Made by a program: the position numbers and the translations under genes
Source of the DNA: Phoronis ovalis
Taxonomy: Eukaryota > Phoronida > Phoronidae
Length of the DNA stretch: 10,346 nt
Direction of reading: 5' to 3'
Assembly: GCA_028565635.1 (NCBI GenBank)
Contig: JAOXYB010064812.1
Location: 1-10,346, forward strand
The notes under the pieces: generated by a model
Told to the model about the DNA's origin: nothing
The model's database searches: none
What the model saw: the letters and a program-made list of their open reading frames with translations, nothing else
Shown: piece by piece, positions 1-7,502 of the stretch
Position numbering within the stretch: the first letter of the stretch is position 1
Layout of the letters: each line of letters begins with the position of its first letter

Positions 1-911
1 CTAGCACTTTATTTATTTTTAGTACTATTGTAATTAACTTTGTATGAACTTTTATAGTTTGAAATAAAACAATATCAAATAACATGTTTTGCTGTTTACT
101 AATAATCTATTCAAATCATTTTTTAAGATAATGGTTGATAAACTTTTAGCTGTGCGCGTGGAGCTAATTCTTTCCCTTGCCTTCGAGAAGACTTATCCGA
201 GATTTGTAATCTTTCGAAACACGCTTTTTGGCCGAATTTGTTTGAAGCTTACCTTAAACAATTATAAATAACACATATTTTAAGAAATACATGCTATCAA
301 ATGTGTGAATCTAAATGTACTTCATATTTGAGTAAGACAAATAATTTCATATTCTAGATACTTTATAAACAAGCTAGTCATGTAGTTTGTGTGTTATGAA
401 AAGCAATCATGCAGAGACTATTGGTTGGGACCATTGTTAGTTAACAAATAATATTCTTACTACAATGATTCTAGACTATTGTCTTCGCATGAATGATTTT
501 CATAACAAACAAAACGTATGATTTGTTTATGAAATATATAATCTGAATGTGTTATAATTCGTCTTACTCGAAAATGTGGTACATCTACATGTATAAATTT
601 TATAGCATTTATTTCTTAAAATAGTTGTTACTTATATTTGTTTAATGTAAGTTACAAGTAAATACCACACGATAATGTGCTTTGAATGGTCTAAATCACG
701 ACAAAACTCACAACTCAGTCTCGAAGGAAAGAGAATGAAATAGTCCCACGCCCCGCCGGCACCATAAAGTTGTTCAACTTTTATATTAAAGACTGCTTTG
801 GTTGAATGATTAGTAACTCGCAAAGTGTGTCATTTATAATATTGAATTTTACATAATTTCCAAAATGTATATTTGTACGTGATTTGGTCTAACAAGTTTC
901 AAAAGAAATAA
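1..911. repeat. Diverged long palindrome (inverted repeat, arms about 450 bp)
   Basis: The left half (about 1-450) aligns along its whole length with the reverse complement of the right half (about 450-911), with small indels. Anchors are gagtaagac at 330-338 with gtcttactc at 561-569, cttcgag at 181-187 with ctcgaag at 720-726, and ttactaat at 96-103 with attagtaa at 809-816. Paired positions sum to about 899 near the centre and about 912 at the ends, so the axis is near 450 and there is almost no spacer. By eye the arms are roughly two-thirds identical, so this is old. Similarity still holds at base 1, so the left end may lie outside the window. Weak open frames at 89-271 (+) and 632-823 (-) lie in matching parts of the two arms and share a few residues, but I see no recognisable domain. 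A fold-back type element or an old inverted duplication are both possible. Confidence 0.72.
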
Positions 912-1307
912 ACTATTTATTGGTTATTAATGAGTGATCATGCATCTGCCTACCTTGTGCTAACCAGCTGAGAAAATAAGTTGGGACCATTGTACTAAAA
1001 CTATTAAAACATACTCCGCATATTATTTTTAAAAATAAATACATGCAAACTTGTAAAACATCGTAAGCTATAAAATAGGAACATATATACATGTAGTTAA
1101 GAAATATTAGCCACAATCTACCTTTAGTGTTCTCAACATTATTTACGTATTGAGTACCTAAACTCGTAATTTTAATTTGTTCTGTAGTATGCTTACGGTT
1201 ACTTTTTTGATTGTAGAGAGGCAAATCGGAATAAATTCAAAGTGATAAGGAGGGATATGTTTTATGGAATGATTAGCTCATGGTCTGGTACCTGGCTAAG
1301 TGTACAA

Positions 1308-1337
1308 ATGTAAGTCTATCTAATGTAAGTCTATCTG
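1308..1337 (+). repeat. 15-bp tandem duplication containing GTAAGT twice
   Basis: The unit atgtaagtctatct plus one variable base occurs twice in direct succession at 1308-1322 and 1323-1337. Each copy contains a donor-like gtaagt. No upstream open exon with a matching phase was seen, so these are probably not used splice sites. Confidence 0.7.
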
Positions 1338-1455
1338 TAATGGTGCGTGTGGCTAGCAGAACATGTTATTTTTGGAAAAAAAAGTTTGGACAAGTTTTAA
1401 GACAATAACTGCTTATACAACTATGAATGTGTTTCACGACATCCAAACACGACGT

Positions 1456-1508
1456 GCATAATGTTGCAGCAAATACATCATTCAGTTTGGTATGCTGCAG
1501 CATTATGC
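1456..1508. repeat. Short inverted repeat, 16-bp stem and 21-nt loop
   Basis: gcataatgttgcagca at 1456-1471 pairs with tgctgcagcattatgc at 1493-1508. Fifteen of the sixteen positions are Watson-Crick pairs and the remaining one is a G-T type pair. The flanks do not extend the stem. A further gtgctgcagcaaac at about 1787-1800 reuses the same core. The stem is shorter than a typical animal pre-miRNA, so no RNA gene is called. Confidence 0.65.
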
Positions 1509-1841
1509 TCAGGAAATATTCTTGTTATTGCTTTTCCGTTTTGGTTAGCCACTGTTCAGAAATTTTAAAATCTCGTTTGCCAGCCAAGATTTTGGCTAAA
1601 ATTTGGATTGGGTTCCGTGGTCCATCTCAATATTCAAAGACAAGGAGAGTCCACCGGGTTATTTTTATGAGCAGAAGCAACTATTCCTATACGTGTATGT
1701 AATTTGTCGAATCATATTTGAATATTAAGTTAACTTACATTTCTTAAATTAATTATAAATATTTAGCTCTGTATCTGTAGTTTGTGCTGCAGCAAACGTT
1801 TGTAGTTTAGAATCATTAAATTGATACCATGCATTTTCTAG

Positions 1842-1913
1842 ATCAGATATGCCTACCCTGAGTTACATTGAAGAAGATGCGTTCGTTGATATTGGACACA
1901 AACTCTTTAGACT
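1842..1913 (+). CDS. LRR-encoding exon 1 (partial gene)
   Basis: A 72-nt exon between an acceptor (cattttctag ending at 1841) and a strong donor (gtaagtat from 1914). It starts one base before a codon boundary and ends two bases into the next codon, so both introns have the same phase and the exon is exactly 24 codons. The frame reads SDMPTLSYIEEDAFV, then DIGHKLFRL, with the last leucine completed across the junction. Leucine, isoleucine, A-F and the final LxxL fall where a 24-residue leucine-rich repeat needs its core residues; P-x-L-x-x-I-x-E-x-A-F is a familiar LRR form. LRR units form a curved solenoid used for protein binding. The usual Asn of the LxxNxI step is not present, so this copy is divergent. 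It joins in frame to the exon at 5359. The parent family cannot be told from one repeat; one-LRR-per-72-nt-exon genes include LGR and relaxin-receptor GPCRs. Confidence 0.82.
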
Positions 1914-2061
1914 GTAAGTATTATATTCCATATAATACCTACGCTAAAATATATCAAACTATTTTATATCATCCTGAAAATCGTGTGCCATTTTTAACGT
2001 GCCAGTTTGGTAAAAATGTTAATTTATTTCGAAAGGTTTTTGTTTCGCTATTATCCATTTC

Positions 2062-2240
2062 AACGTACGTAAAGTGAGAACCAGATTCAGATTCGAAAAA
2101 TAAATCAAAAATGAAAATGCCTTCAATGCAGGTATTTGATAAACAACACGACTTTTAACTTTTTTGTTTCCACTGTTTTTTCAAGAGGTGAAGGTTTCCA
2201 AGCGAGTTTTCTGAATATATTCACGAATTTTTAGCAGATG
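2062..2240 (+). repeat. Left terminal inverted repeat of the 2.83-kb element
   Basis: Starts with acgtacgtaaagtgagaacc, then a short GATTC-rich stretch, ggtatttgataaa, and a segment around 2150-2200 containing tttccactgttttttcaaga. It runs into the first tandem unit near 2205. It matches the reverse complement of about 4655-4889 at high identity, apart from roughly 45 extra bases of minisatellite in the right copy. Confidence 0.85.
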
Positions 2241-3195
2241 AACCAAAAAGCTAGTAAAACTAGTTATAACAAATTCTTCATACATGTTTGAAATCAAAAA
2301 AAGTGAAAAAACATTTTTGCTAAGCAACTAAATTTCTAGCTATAGCGATCAAATTGTGAGGCTGCAACGTTCGGACTTAGTTTAGTTCGAATCTGATTCT
2401 GAATCTGGTTCTGGGGATAAAAAAAAGTTGCGCACCTCAAAATGTTCAAAAAGTTATAATTTTATAAAAGTCGGTGATGTCAACAAATTCCACAAAAAAT
2501 GACCTCTTTGCTCATTTCTTCTTTTATGCTAACCCATATTAGTTTTCAAAATATTTCAAACGATTGTTTTGAATATATTCACGGATTTTTAGCAGATAAA
2601 CCGAAAAGCTAGTGATACTAGTTATAAAAGTTTCTTCATACATGTCTAGAATACCCTCAAAAAAGTGATACAACATTGTTGCTAGGCAACTAAATTTCCA
2701 GCAATAGATATCGAAATGTGAGGCCGCAACATTCGGACTTAGTTTATTTCGAATCTGATTCTGGGGATAAAAAAAGTTGTGTACCTCAAAATGTTCAAAA
2801 AGTCATTTTTTATAAAAGTAGGTGATGTCAACAAATTCCACAAAATATTATCTCTTTGCTCATTTCTTCATTTATGCTAACCCGTATTAACAGATAATTT
2901 TCAAAATATTTCATCCGATTTGTTTTAATATATTAACCGATTTTTAGCAAATAAACCGAAAAGCTAGCGATACTAGTTATACATGTTTCTTCATACGCAC
3001 CTAGTATACTTACGAAAAAGTGAAAACACATTATTGCTAGGCAACCAAATTTCCAACAATAGATATCGAAATATGAGGCCGCAACGTTCGGACTTAGTTT
3101 ATTTCGAATCTGATTCTGAATCTGGTTCTGGAGATAAAAAAAGTTGTGCATCTCAAAATGTTCAAAAATCATTTTTTTATAAAAATCGGTGATGT
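2205..3195 (+). repeat. Left tandem block: three units of about 355-362 bp
   Basis: The unit landmark gaggcygcaacrttcgg occurs at 2358, 2720 and 3075, giving periods of 362 and 355 bp. Each unit also carries agcagataaaccgaaaagct or a variant, a palindromic actagt box, gctaggcaac, a GAATCTGATTCT-type stretch, ggataaaaaaa, and ggtgatgtcaacaaattcca. The first unit has gctgcaacg in place of gccgcaacg and cgatcaaattg in place of the tatcgaaatg of units 2 and 3. Confidence 0.85.
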
Positions 3196-4680
3196 CAATT
3201 TAGTTGCCTATTCACAAATCTAGAAATTTAGTTGCCTAGCAATAATGTTTTTCACTTTTTGTGAGTATTCCAGACATGTATGAAGAAACTTTTATAACTA
3301 GTGTCACTAGCTTTTTCGCTTATATTCAAAACAATCGTTTGAAATATTTTGAAAGTTATCTGTTAATACCTGTTAGCATAAAAGAAGAAATGAACCAGCT
3401 ATTTTTTTGTGGAATTTGTTGACATTACCGACTTTTATAAAAAAATACTTTTTGAACATTTGAGGTGCACAACAGAATCAGATTCGAAATGAACTAAGTC
3501 CGAATGTTGCGGCCTCACATTTCGATATATATTGCTGGGAATTTAGTTGCCAAGCAATAATGTTTTTTCAATTTTTTGTGAGTAAGATATGAATGAAGAA
3601 ACTTTTATAACTAGTGTCACTAGCTTTTTCGTTTATCTTCCAAAAATCCGTGAATATATTCAAAATTAAAAAAATCGTTTGAAATATTTTGAAAATTGTT
3701 CTTTAATACTAGTTAACATATAAGAAGAAATGAGAAGAGATATTCTTTTGTGGAATTTGTTAACATCACCTACTTTTATAAAAATATGACTTTTTGAACA
3801 TTTTGAGATGTACAACCTTTTTTATCCCCCAGAACCAGATTCAGAATCAGATTCAAAATAAACTAAGTCTGAACGTTGCGGGCTCATATTTCGATATTTA
3901 TTGCTGAAAATTTAGTTGCTAGCAACAATGTTTTTTCACTTTTTCGTGAGTATTCTAGGTGCGTATAAAGAAACTTTTATAACTAGTATTACTAGCTTTT
4001 TCGTTTATCTGCTAAAAATCCGTGAATACATAGAGAAAATTCGTTTGAAGTATTTAGAAAATTATCTGTTAATACGGGTTAAAAGAAATGAGCAAAGAAA
4101 TAATTGTTTGTGAAATTTTATAAGAAAAATAACCTTTTGAACATTTTGAGGCGCACAACTTTTTTTTTATCCCCAGAACCAGATTCAAAATCAGATTCGA
4201 AATAAACAAAGTCCGAACGTTGCGGCCTCACAATTCGATCGCTATAGCTGGAAATTTAATTAACTAGTATTACTAGCTTTTTCGTTTATGTGCTAAAAAT
4301 CCGTGAATATATAGAAAACATTCGTTTGAAATATTTTTAAAATGATCTGTTAGTACGGGTAGCATAAAAGAAAAAAATGAGCAAAGAGATAATTCTCTGT
4401 GGAATTTGTTGACATCACCGACTTTTATAAAAAAATGACATTTTGAACATCTTGAGGTGCACAACTTTTTTTTATCCCCGGAACCAGATTCAGAATCAGA
4501 TTCGAAATAAATAAGTCCGAACGTTGCGGCCTCACAATTCGATCGCTATAGCTGGACATTTAATTGCTTAGCAACAATGTTTTTTCACTTTGTGTGAGCA
4601 TTCTAGGTGCGTATGAAGAAACTTTTATAACTAGTGTTACTAGATTTTAGGTTTATCTGCTAAAAATCCGTGAAAATATT
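3196..4680 (-). repeat. Right tandem block: four inverted units of about 304-369 bp
   Basis: The reverse complement of the same landmark starts at 3500, 3869, 4213 and 4517, giving periods of 369, 344 and 304 bp. These units run opposite to the left block, and the switch is near 3195-3240, where ttagttgcctattcac meets a second tttagttgcctagc. The outermost two units share cgatcgctatagctgg with the first left unit, so unit subtypes are arranged symmetrically about the axis. The unit from 4213 lacks about 70 bases between its tttaatt and actagt boxes. Confidence 0.85.
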
Positions 4681-4889
4681 CAGAAAAATCGCTTGGAAAA
4701 CTTCACCTCTTGAAAAAACAGTGGAAACAAAAAAGTTAAAAGTCGTGTATTTTTATCAAATACCTGTATTAATGGCATTTTTATTTTATTTTTTTTCGAA
4801 TCTGAATCTGGTTCTGAATCTGAAACTGGTTCTGACTTTACGTTAAATCTGGTTCTGAATCCGAATCTGGTTCTCACTTTACGTACGTT
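4655..4889 (-). repeat. Right terminal inverted repeat of the 2.83-kb element
   Basis: Read on the minus strand it repeats the left terminus: acgtacgtaaagtgagaacc, a GATTC-rich tract, ggtatttgataaa, and ttttcaagaggtgaag. Differences from the left copy are few and mostly single bases, apart from an expanded minisatellite (4797-4880). Confidence 0.85.
4797..4880 (+). repeat. Degenerate 12-bp minisatellite (TCTGAATCTGGT type) in the right terminus
   Basis: Tandem variants of tctgaatctggt run from about 4800 to 4875. They are interrupted by a second, slightly altered copy of the element terminus (ctggttctgactttacgtt at 4825-4843). The left terminus has only about two such units. The same motif recurs once in every tandem unit and encodes Ser/Asp/Glu-rich peptide in one frame, which explains several short open frames here. 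Confidence 0.75.
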
Positions 4890-5358
4890 CCATGTCTGAC
4901 ATTCGAAAGCATATGCATTCCCTCCACATGGCCGATTCATTTAGGTTCTTTTGGACTATTAACTTTAATATTTTTCAATGTAAAGACAATAAATGGGATA
5001 ATTTTATCCACCTATTCTACTCTTCATACTGTTGGAGTTATATGGATCAATTTATATGGGCAACATATAACGGGAATTTGCACAAGGGGTTTTAAAATAG
5101 ACGCTGTCCCACTTTTTTTATTTGAAATCCCGTTGAAAAGTTAGTCATATTGATATAGAAATATGTCATCATTTTTTTCAGAGAAAAAGCTTAAAACAGC
5201 ATATCATTTTCGAGGTGACACAGTAGAATTGGATATAATTTACATTCAATAGTAATGTATTTTCTATCGCAACTCGAATTTTTTAAATAGCAATTGACTT
5301 AAGTTACTTTGTAATTAACTTACTTTAATATCTGAAAATGTTATATTTAACATTTTAG
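4890..5358 (+). other. Intron flank between the fold-back element and exon 2
   Basis: AT-rich sequence with no recognised gene. The open frame at 4892-5095 has no domain and lacks exon signals. The segment ends with the acceptor of LRR exon 2. Confidence 0.55.
5335..5356 (+). promoter_or_regulatory. Hairpin overlapping the 3' splice site of exon 2
   Basis: aaaatgtta (5335-5343) and taacatttt (5348-5356) are perfect reverse complements separated by the four bases tatt. The stem ends two bases before the exon, so the acceptor pyrimidine stretch lies inside the paired arm. Such a fold could affect acceptor recognition; that effect is inference only. Confidence 0.5.
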
Positions 5359-5430
5359 TAATGTGTCGCATTGCAACATAACCGAAATACCAAAGAATCT
5401 GCTTCGGAACTGCACTATAATTCATGATAT
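5359..5430 (+). CDS. LRR-encoding exon 2 (partial gene)
   Basis: A second 72-nt exon, with acceptor cattttag ending at 5358 and donor gtgagtat from 5431. Its phase equals that of exon 1: one base finishes a leucine codon (CT+T), 23 full codons follow, and two bases start the next. It reads NVSHCNITEIPKNLLRN then CTIIHDI. With the junction leucine this is L-x-V-x-x-C-N-I-x-x-I-P-x-x-L-L, a standard 24-residue leucine-rich repeat with Cys replacing the ladder Asn. Three N-glycosylation sequons (NVS, NIT, NCT) are packed into one repeat, which suggests exposure outside the cell. The two cysteines might pair, but that cannot be judged here. It splices in frame from exon 1 and into the exon at 9111, where AT+T gives Ile. 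A TTAA-flanked transposon begins only about 80 bases past the donor. Confidence 0.87.
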
Positions 5431-5510
5431 GTGAGTATAATACTAGAAAACTTTAATATTTCGTATTCTTTTGCTTTGGCTTCTCTTTAGCAGTCTTAAC
5501 TGATATTTAA

Positions 5511-5928
5511 TCCCGGAGGGGCACTTCCTATATATGTCTATATATATATGTGCCACCCTTCAGGGTCGCATATTTGGGCTACCACGATATTTCAGGGTGG
5601 GTATTTTCACTTCTGGGATATTTCAGGGTGGGTATTTGACGTCAAGGGGATATTTCAGGGTGTTTTTTTAAAGATTTTTCAGAGTGGCACAGTTGCCAAC
5701 TGTCACGCATTTCGGTCAAAATGATATTTTTGGAGATTTTGATCATCTACAGCGTTTAAAGGAATGGTTCCGTCCCTTATTTGGACGCATAGAAGTGGAA
5801 ATGGCCTTATTTTTGTTTTGCTTGTCAATTTTTCTAGCAGCATGGAGACGATTTTTGGGGCCAAGGATATTTCAGGGTCTGGGTTTGGACACCCCTGCCT
5901 CATATAAAAGAGAGTGCCTCCCCGGTAT
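5511..5928. mobile_element. Non-autonomous DNA transposon, TTAA target duplication
   Basis: TTAA at 5507-5510 and again at 5929-5932 flanks a 418-bp element with imperfect terminal inverted repeats: tcccggaggggcac at the left, and gtgcctccccggta at the right, which inverts to taccggggaggcac. TTAA duplications are characteristic of piggyBac and Kolobok families; the G-rich gggcac terminus makes Kolobok-like my preferred guess, from memory of that family's ends. The interior has copies of gatatttcagggt but no transposase. An open frame from a GTG at 5684 crosses the right end and is not credited as a gene. Confidence 0.68.
5586..5662 (+). repeat. Minisatellite, gatatttcagggtgggtatt, period about 31-32 bp
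   Basis: gatatttcagggt starts at 5586, 5617 and 5649, giving periods of 31 and 32 bp; the first two copies continue as gggtattt. A degenerate copy (cccttcagggtcgcatattt) lies just upstream, and an isolated copy sits at 5866-5878 near the right end of the same transposon. Confidence 0.8.
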
Positions 5929-5932
5929 TTAA

Positions 5933-6873
5933 CTTTTCTGAGCTATAAATAGCAAATACATGTATTAAACGTAAAGTGCTAGTTGAAATTTAAAAACCAG
6001 GAAATCTATGTTAATTCACAACAATGTTTATGGAAAACTGCTACACTGCAACATGTTGCAACAAGTATTTAATGCAATAAATGTGACCAACAACACAAGT
6101 ACAATTTAACTGGCATTTAGTAACGCTAAACGGCACACGCATATTTACTGTATTTATGGTATGATGTTTAATCGGATTTCGTGTATTTTGGACAACAAAA
6201 ACATCTTCAAAGTGTCTAATACTACAGAGATCTGTACTAACCTGAATGCGGTACTGATACATTTTTCAATTCACAATATCGCAAAAAACAACGTCTATGA
6301 TACAAGCATTATATTATATTTTGTATATTCATGTTGAATAATAAATTGTTATAAGAGGCAGTTTTGACACTATTTGGTTTATGAGTCAAAAATTTGTAGA
6401 AACCAGTTCACTGTCATACATGTTTTTTATTTATTTTTTAAGTATTTCAGCAAATGAAACGTACCATAGTATAGTTAATGGAATGTTTTAAAACTGCATT
6501 TGAGAAATTATATATTTCCCCCCGAATGCAATATTAGCTAACTTGTAATTGTTTTAAATTGTGAGATATATTAATATTGATTAACGCGATGGCAAATTCC
6601 AGTAAATGCGTCAGTAAATAATTTGAATATGTAACAATACATAAGTAAGATGAAGGAGATGTGAAAAACCCGTCTGAATAGGTAGATTATAGACTGGTTA
6701 CAATGTGTTGGAGTTTAAGAAATTAGAGCAGTTGGGCAATGCCGAGGGGAAAAACCTGGTCCTCGTCGTTTAGGCCTACATGCATCTATTGATTAATTTC
6801 TGTGCTGACGAAGTCGAACAAATTGTTTGCTGTCCAGTGATTTATTATAACTTTCCCTGGATAACCATACTAT
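5933..6873 (+). other. Intron stretch with no recognised gene
   Basis: AT-rich sequence. An open stretch around 6121-6250 contains a peptide that looks slightly LRR-like (LDNKNIFKV), but no acceptor in the right phase precedes it. No repeat family was recognised here. Confidence 0.5.
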
Positions 6874-7114
6874 TGTGGCGAACCGGGCCGAGCGGTTTTA
6901 GCCTGTTGGTATGGTTCGTGGCAAGGCACTAGTGAGAGTCCCGGCTGTATCGTAGTTTGGAGTAGCAGAACTAAGAACTAAACGGTTTCTATGTCCAACT
7001 TGCACTCCTTTATTATAATATTTTACAACTTATATATCAAGTGACTAGCCCATGAATGGACCAGCCCAATGTCCACATACAAGGAAATCCCAATTCCACT
7101 CGGGACTCCACACA
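6874..7114 (-). mobile_element. Probable 3' LTR remnant of a retrotransposon, minus strand
   Basis: On the minus strand the segment begins TGTGTGGAGTCCC and ends GGTTCGCCACA, giving the TG...CA ends and short inverted termini of an LTR, 241 bp long. Immediately before it lies a polypurine tract (gaaagggggg, plus-strand 7116-7125). Inside are a TATA-like tatataag (7029-7036) and a polyadenylation-type aataaa (7009-7014), in that order. I see no reverse transcriptase or integrase coding to the right, so the element is either a remnant or a non-autonomous form. Its outer end (6874-6901) carries ggccgagcggtttta, which also resembles the A box of Leu/Ser tRNA genes, so a tRNA-derived SINE on the + strand is the main alternative. 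Confidence 0.5.
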
Positions 7115-7115
7115 A

Positions 7116-7138
7116 CCCCCCTTTCTACAAGGATTCGT
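7116..7138 (-). other. Polypurine tract and ttcgaggacgaa motif next to the LTR
   Basis: Read on the minus strand: ttcgaggacgaatccttgta then gaaagggggg, directly abutting the LTR start. Purine runs at this place prime plus-strand synthesis in LTR retrotransposons. I recall that Ty3/gypsy pol genes often end in a similar gaggacga sequence. The surrounding minus-strand frame is too short to confirm coding. Confidence 0.45.
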
Positions 7139-7149
7139 CCTCGAATCCA

Positions 7150-7225
7150 ATACAAATATAAATATGCAAGATTTAAAATATGTAAAATATACAAAATATG
7201 TAAAATAGAATTAAATGTAAAATCT
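7150..7225 (+). repeat. AT-rich minisatellite of the aaaatatgta type
   Basis: Imperfect tandem copies of a roughly 10-12-bp unit such as aaaatatgta and aaaatataca. They give the repetitive Lys/Ile/Cys peptide in the overlapping open frame at 7052-7330, which is therefore not a gene. Confidence 0.6.
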
Positions 7226-7502
7226 GAATTGATAAAAACTACACATCAAACTACAGTCATCAAAACTCCCGAAAAAAATATGTTCAAGTCCTTGATTATG
7301 TTGTCTCTTGTTATTGTTAAGGGGATTTAGGATCTTTTTTTCGCTCTATTATATTGATGCTAACAAACCTAAGAGTTACAATGATGCAACCATGAGGTTC
7401 ATTCATTCTTAAACATAAAATTTGCTTTATATCAAAAACGATTGACCTCGGATAAACTAAAATCTACAACAATAAAAGCAAGAAGCACAATAAGATTGCT
7501 AA

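Larger units (their letters stand above)
912..1841 (+). other. Intron sequence upstream of the first LRR exon
   Basis: AT-rich non-coding sequence ending in the acceptor cattttctag at 1832-1841. I see no convincing exon. It holds a 15-bp tandem duplication at 1308-1337 and a short hairpin at 1456-1508, listed separately. A 14-bp direct repeat, gttgggaccattgt, links 424-437 with 980-993. Open frames at 913-1224 (-) and 1427-1702 (+) have no recognisable domain and look like chance. Confidence 0.6.
2062..4889. mobile_element. 2.83-kb fold-back element with tandem core, non-coding
   Basis: The two ends are inverted copies: aacgtacgtaaagtgagaac at 2062-2081 is matched by gttctcactttacgtacgtt at 4870-4889, and the match continues inward for about 180 bp on the left. 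Inside lie repeat units of about 300-370 bp in two opposed blocks, so the whole element is close to a giant palindrome with an axis near 3,200. I see no transposase, reverse transcriptase or other open frame above about 90 codons, so it must be mobilised in trans or spread as satellite-like DNA. Long terminal inverted repeats with repetitive cores are typical of fold-back/MITE-like DNA elements; tandem cores are also known from Helitron-related non-autonomous elements of bivalves. I cannot assign a superfamily. Located wholly within the LRR intron. Confidence 0.85.
1914..5358 (+). other. Intron between LRR exons 1 and 2 (3,445 bp)
   Basis: Bounded by gtaagtat at 1914 and cattttag ending at 5358. 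Most of it (2062-4889) is one inverted-repeat element. The short left flank 1914-2061 and the right flank 4890-5358 are AT-rich single-copy sequence with no gene that I can see. The acceptor end folds into a small hairpin (5335-5356). Confidence 0.75.

Noticed and set aside
1308-1337. Two gtaagt donors in tandem
   Set aside because: No open upstream exon with an acceptor and LRR-like coding precedes them; they come from a 15-bp duplication.
2983-3192. Open frame with a Ser/Asp/Glu-rich stretch on the + strand
   Set aside because: It lies within a tandem repeat unit; the acidic stretch is just the GAATCTGATTCT minisatellite read in one frame, and the other units break the frame.
4680-4940. 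Minus-strand open frame with Ser/Asp-rich peptide
   Set aside because: It covers the right terminus of the fold-back element and its minisatellite, and runs past the element border into unrelated flank.
5684-5932. 82-codon open frame on the + strand
   Set aside because: It begins at a GTG, lies within the TTAA element, runs through the terminal repeat into the target duplication, and shows no transposase motif.
6121-6250. Possible fourth LRR exon (LDNKNIFKV-like peptide)
   Set aside because: The frame is open from a tttag acceptor, but the first part is not LRR-like, the length does not fit 72 nt, and the gtactg donor is weak.
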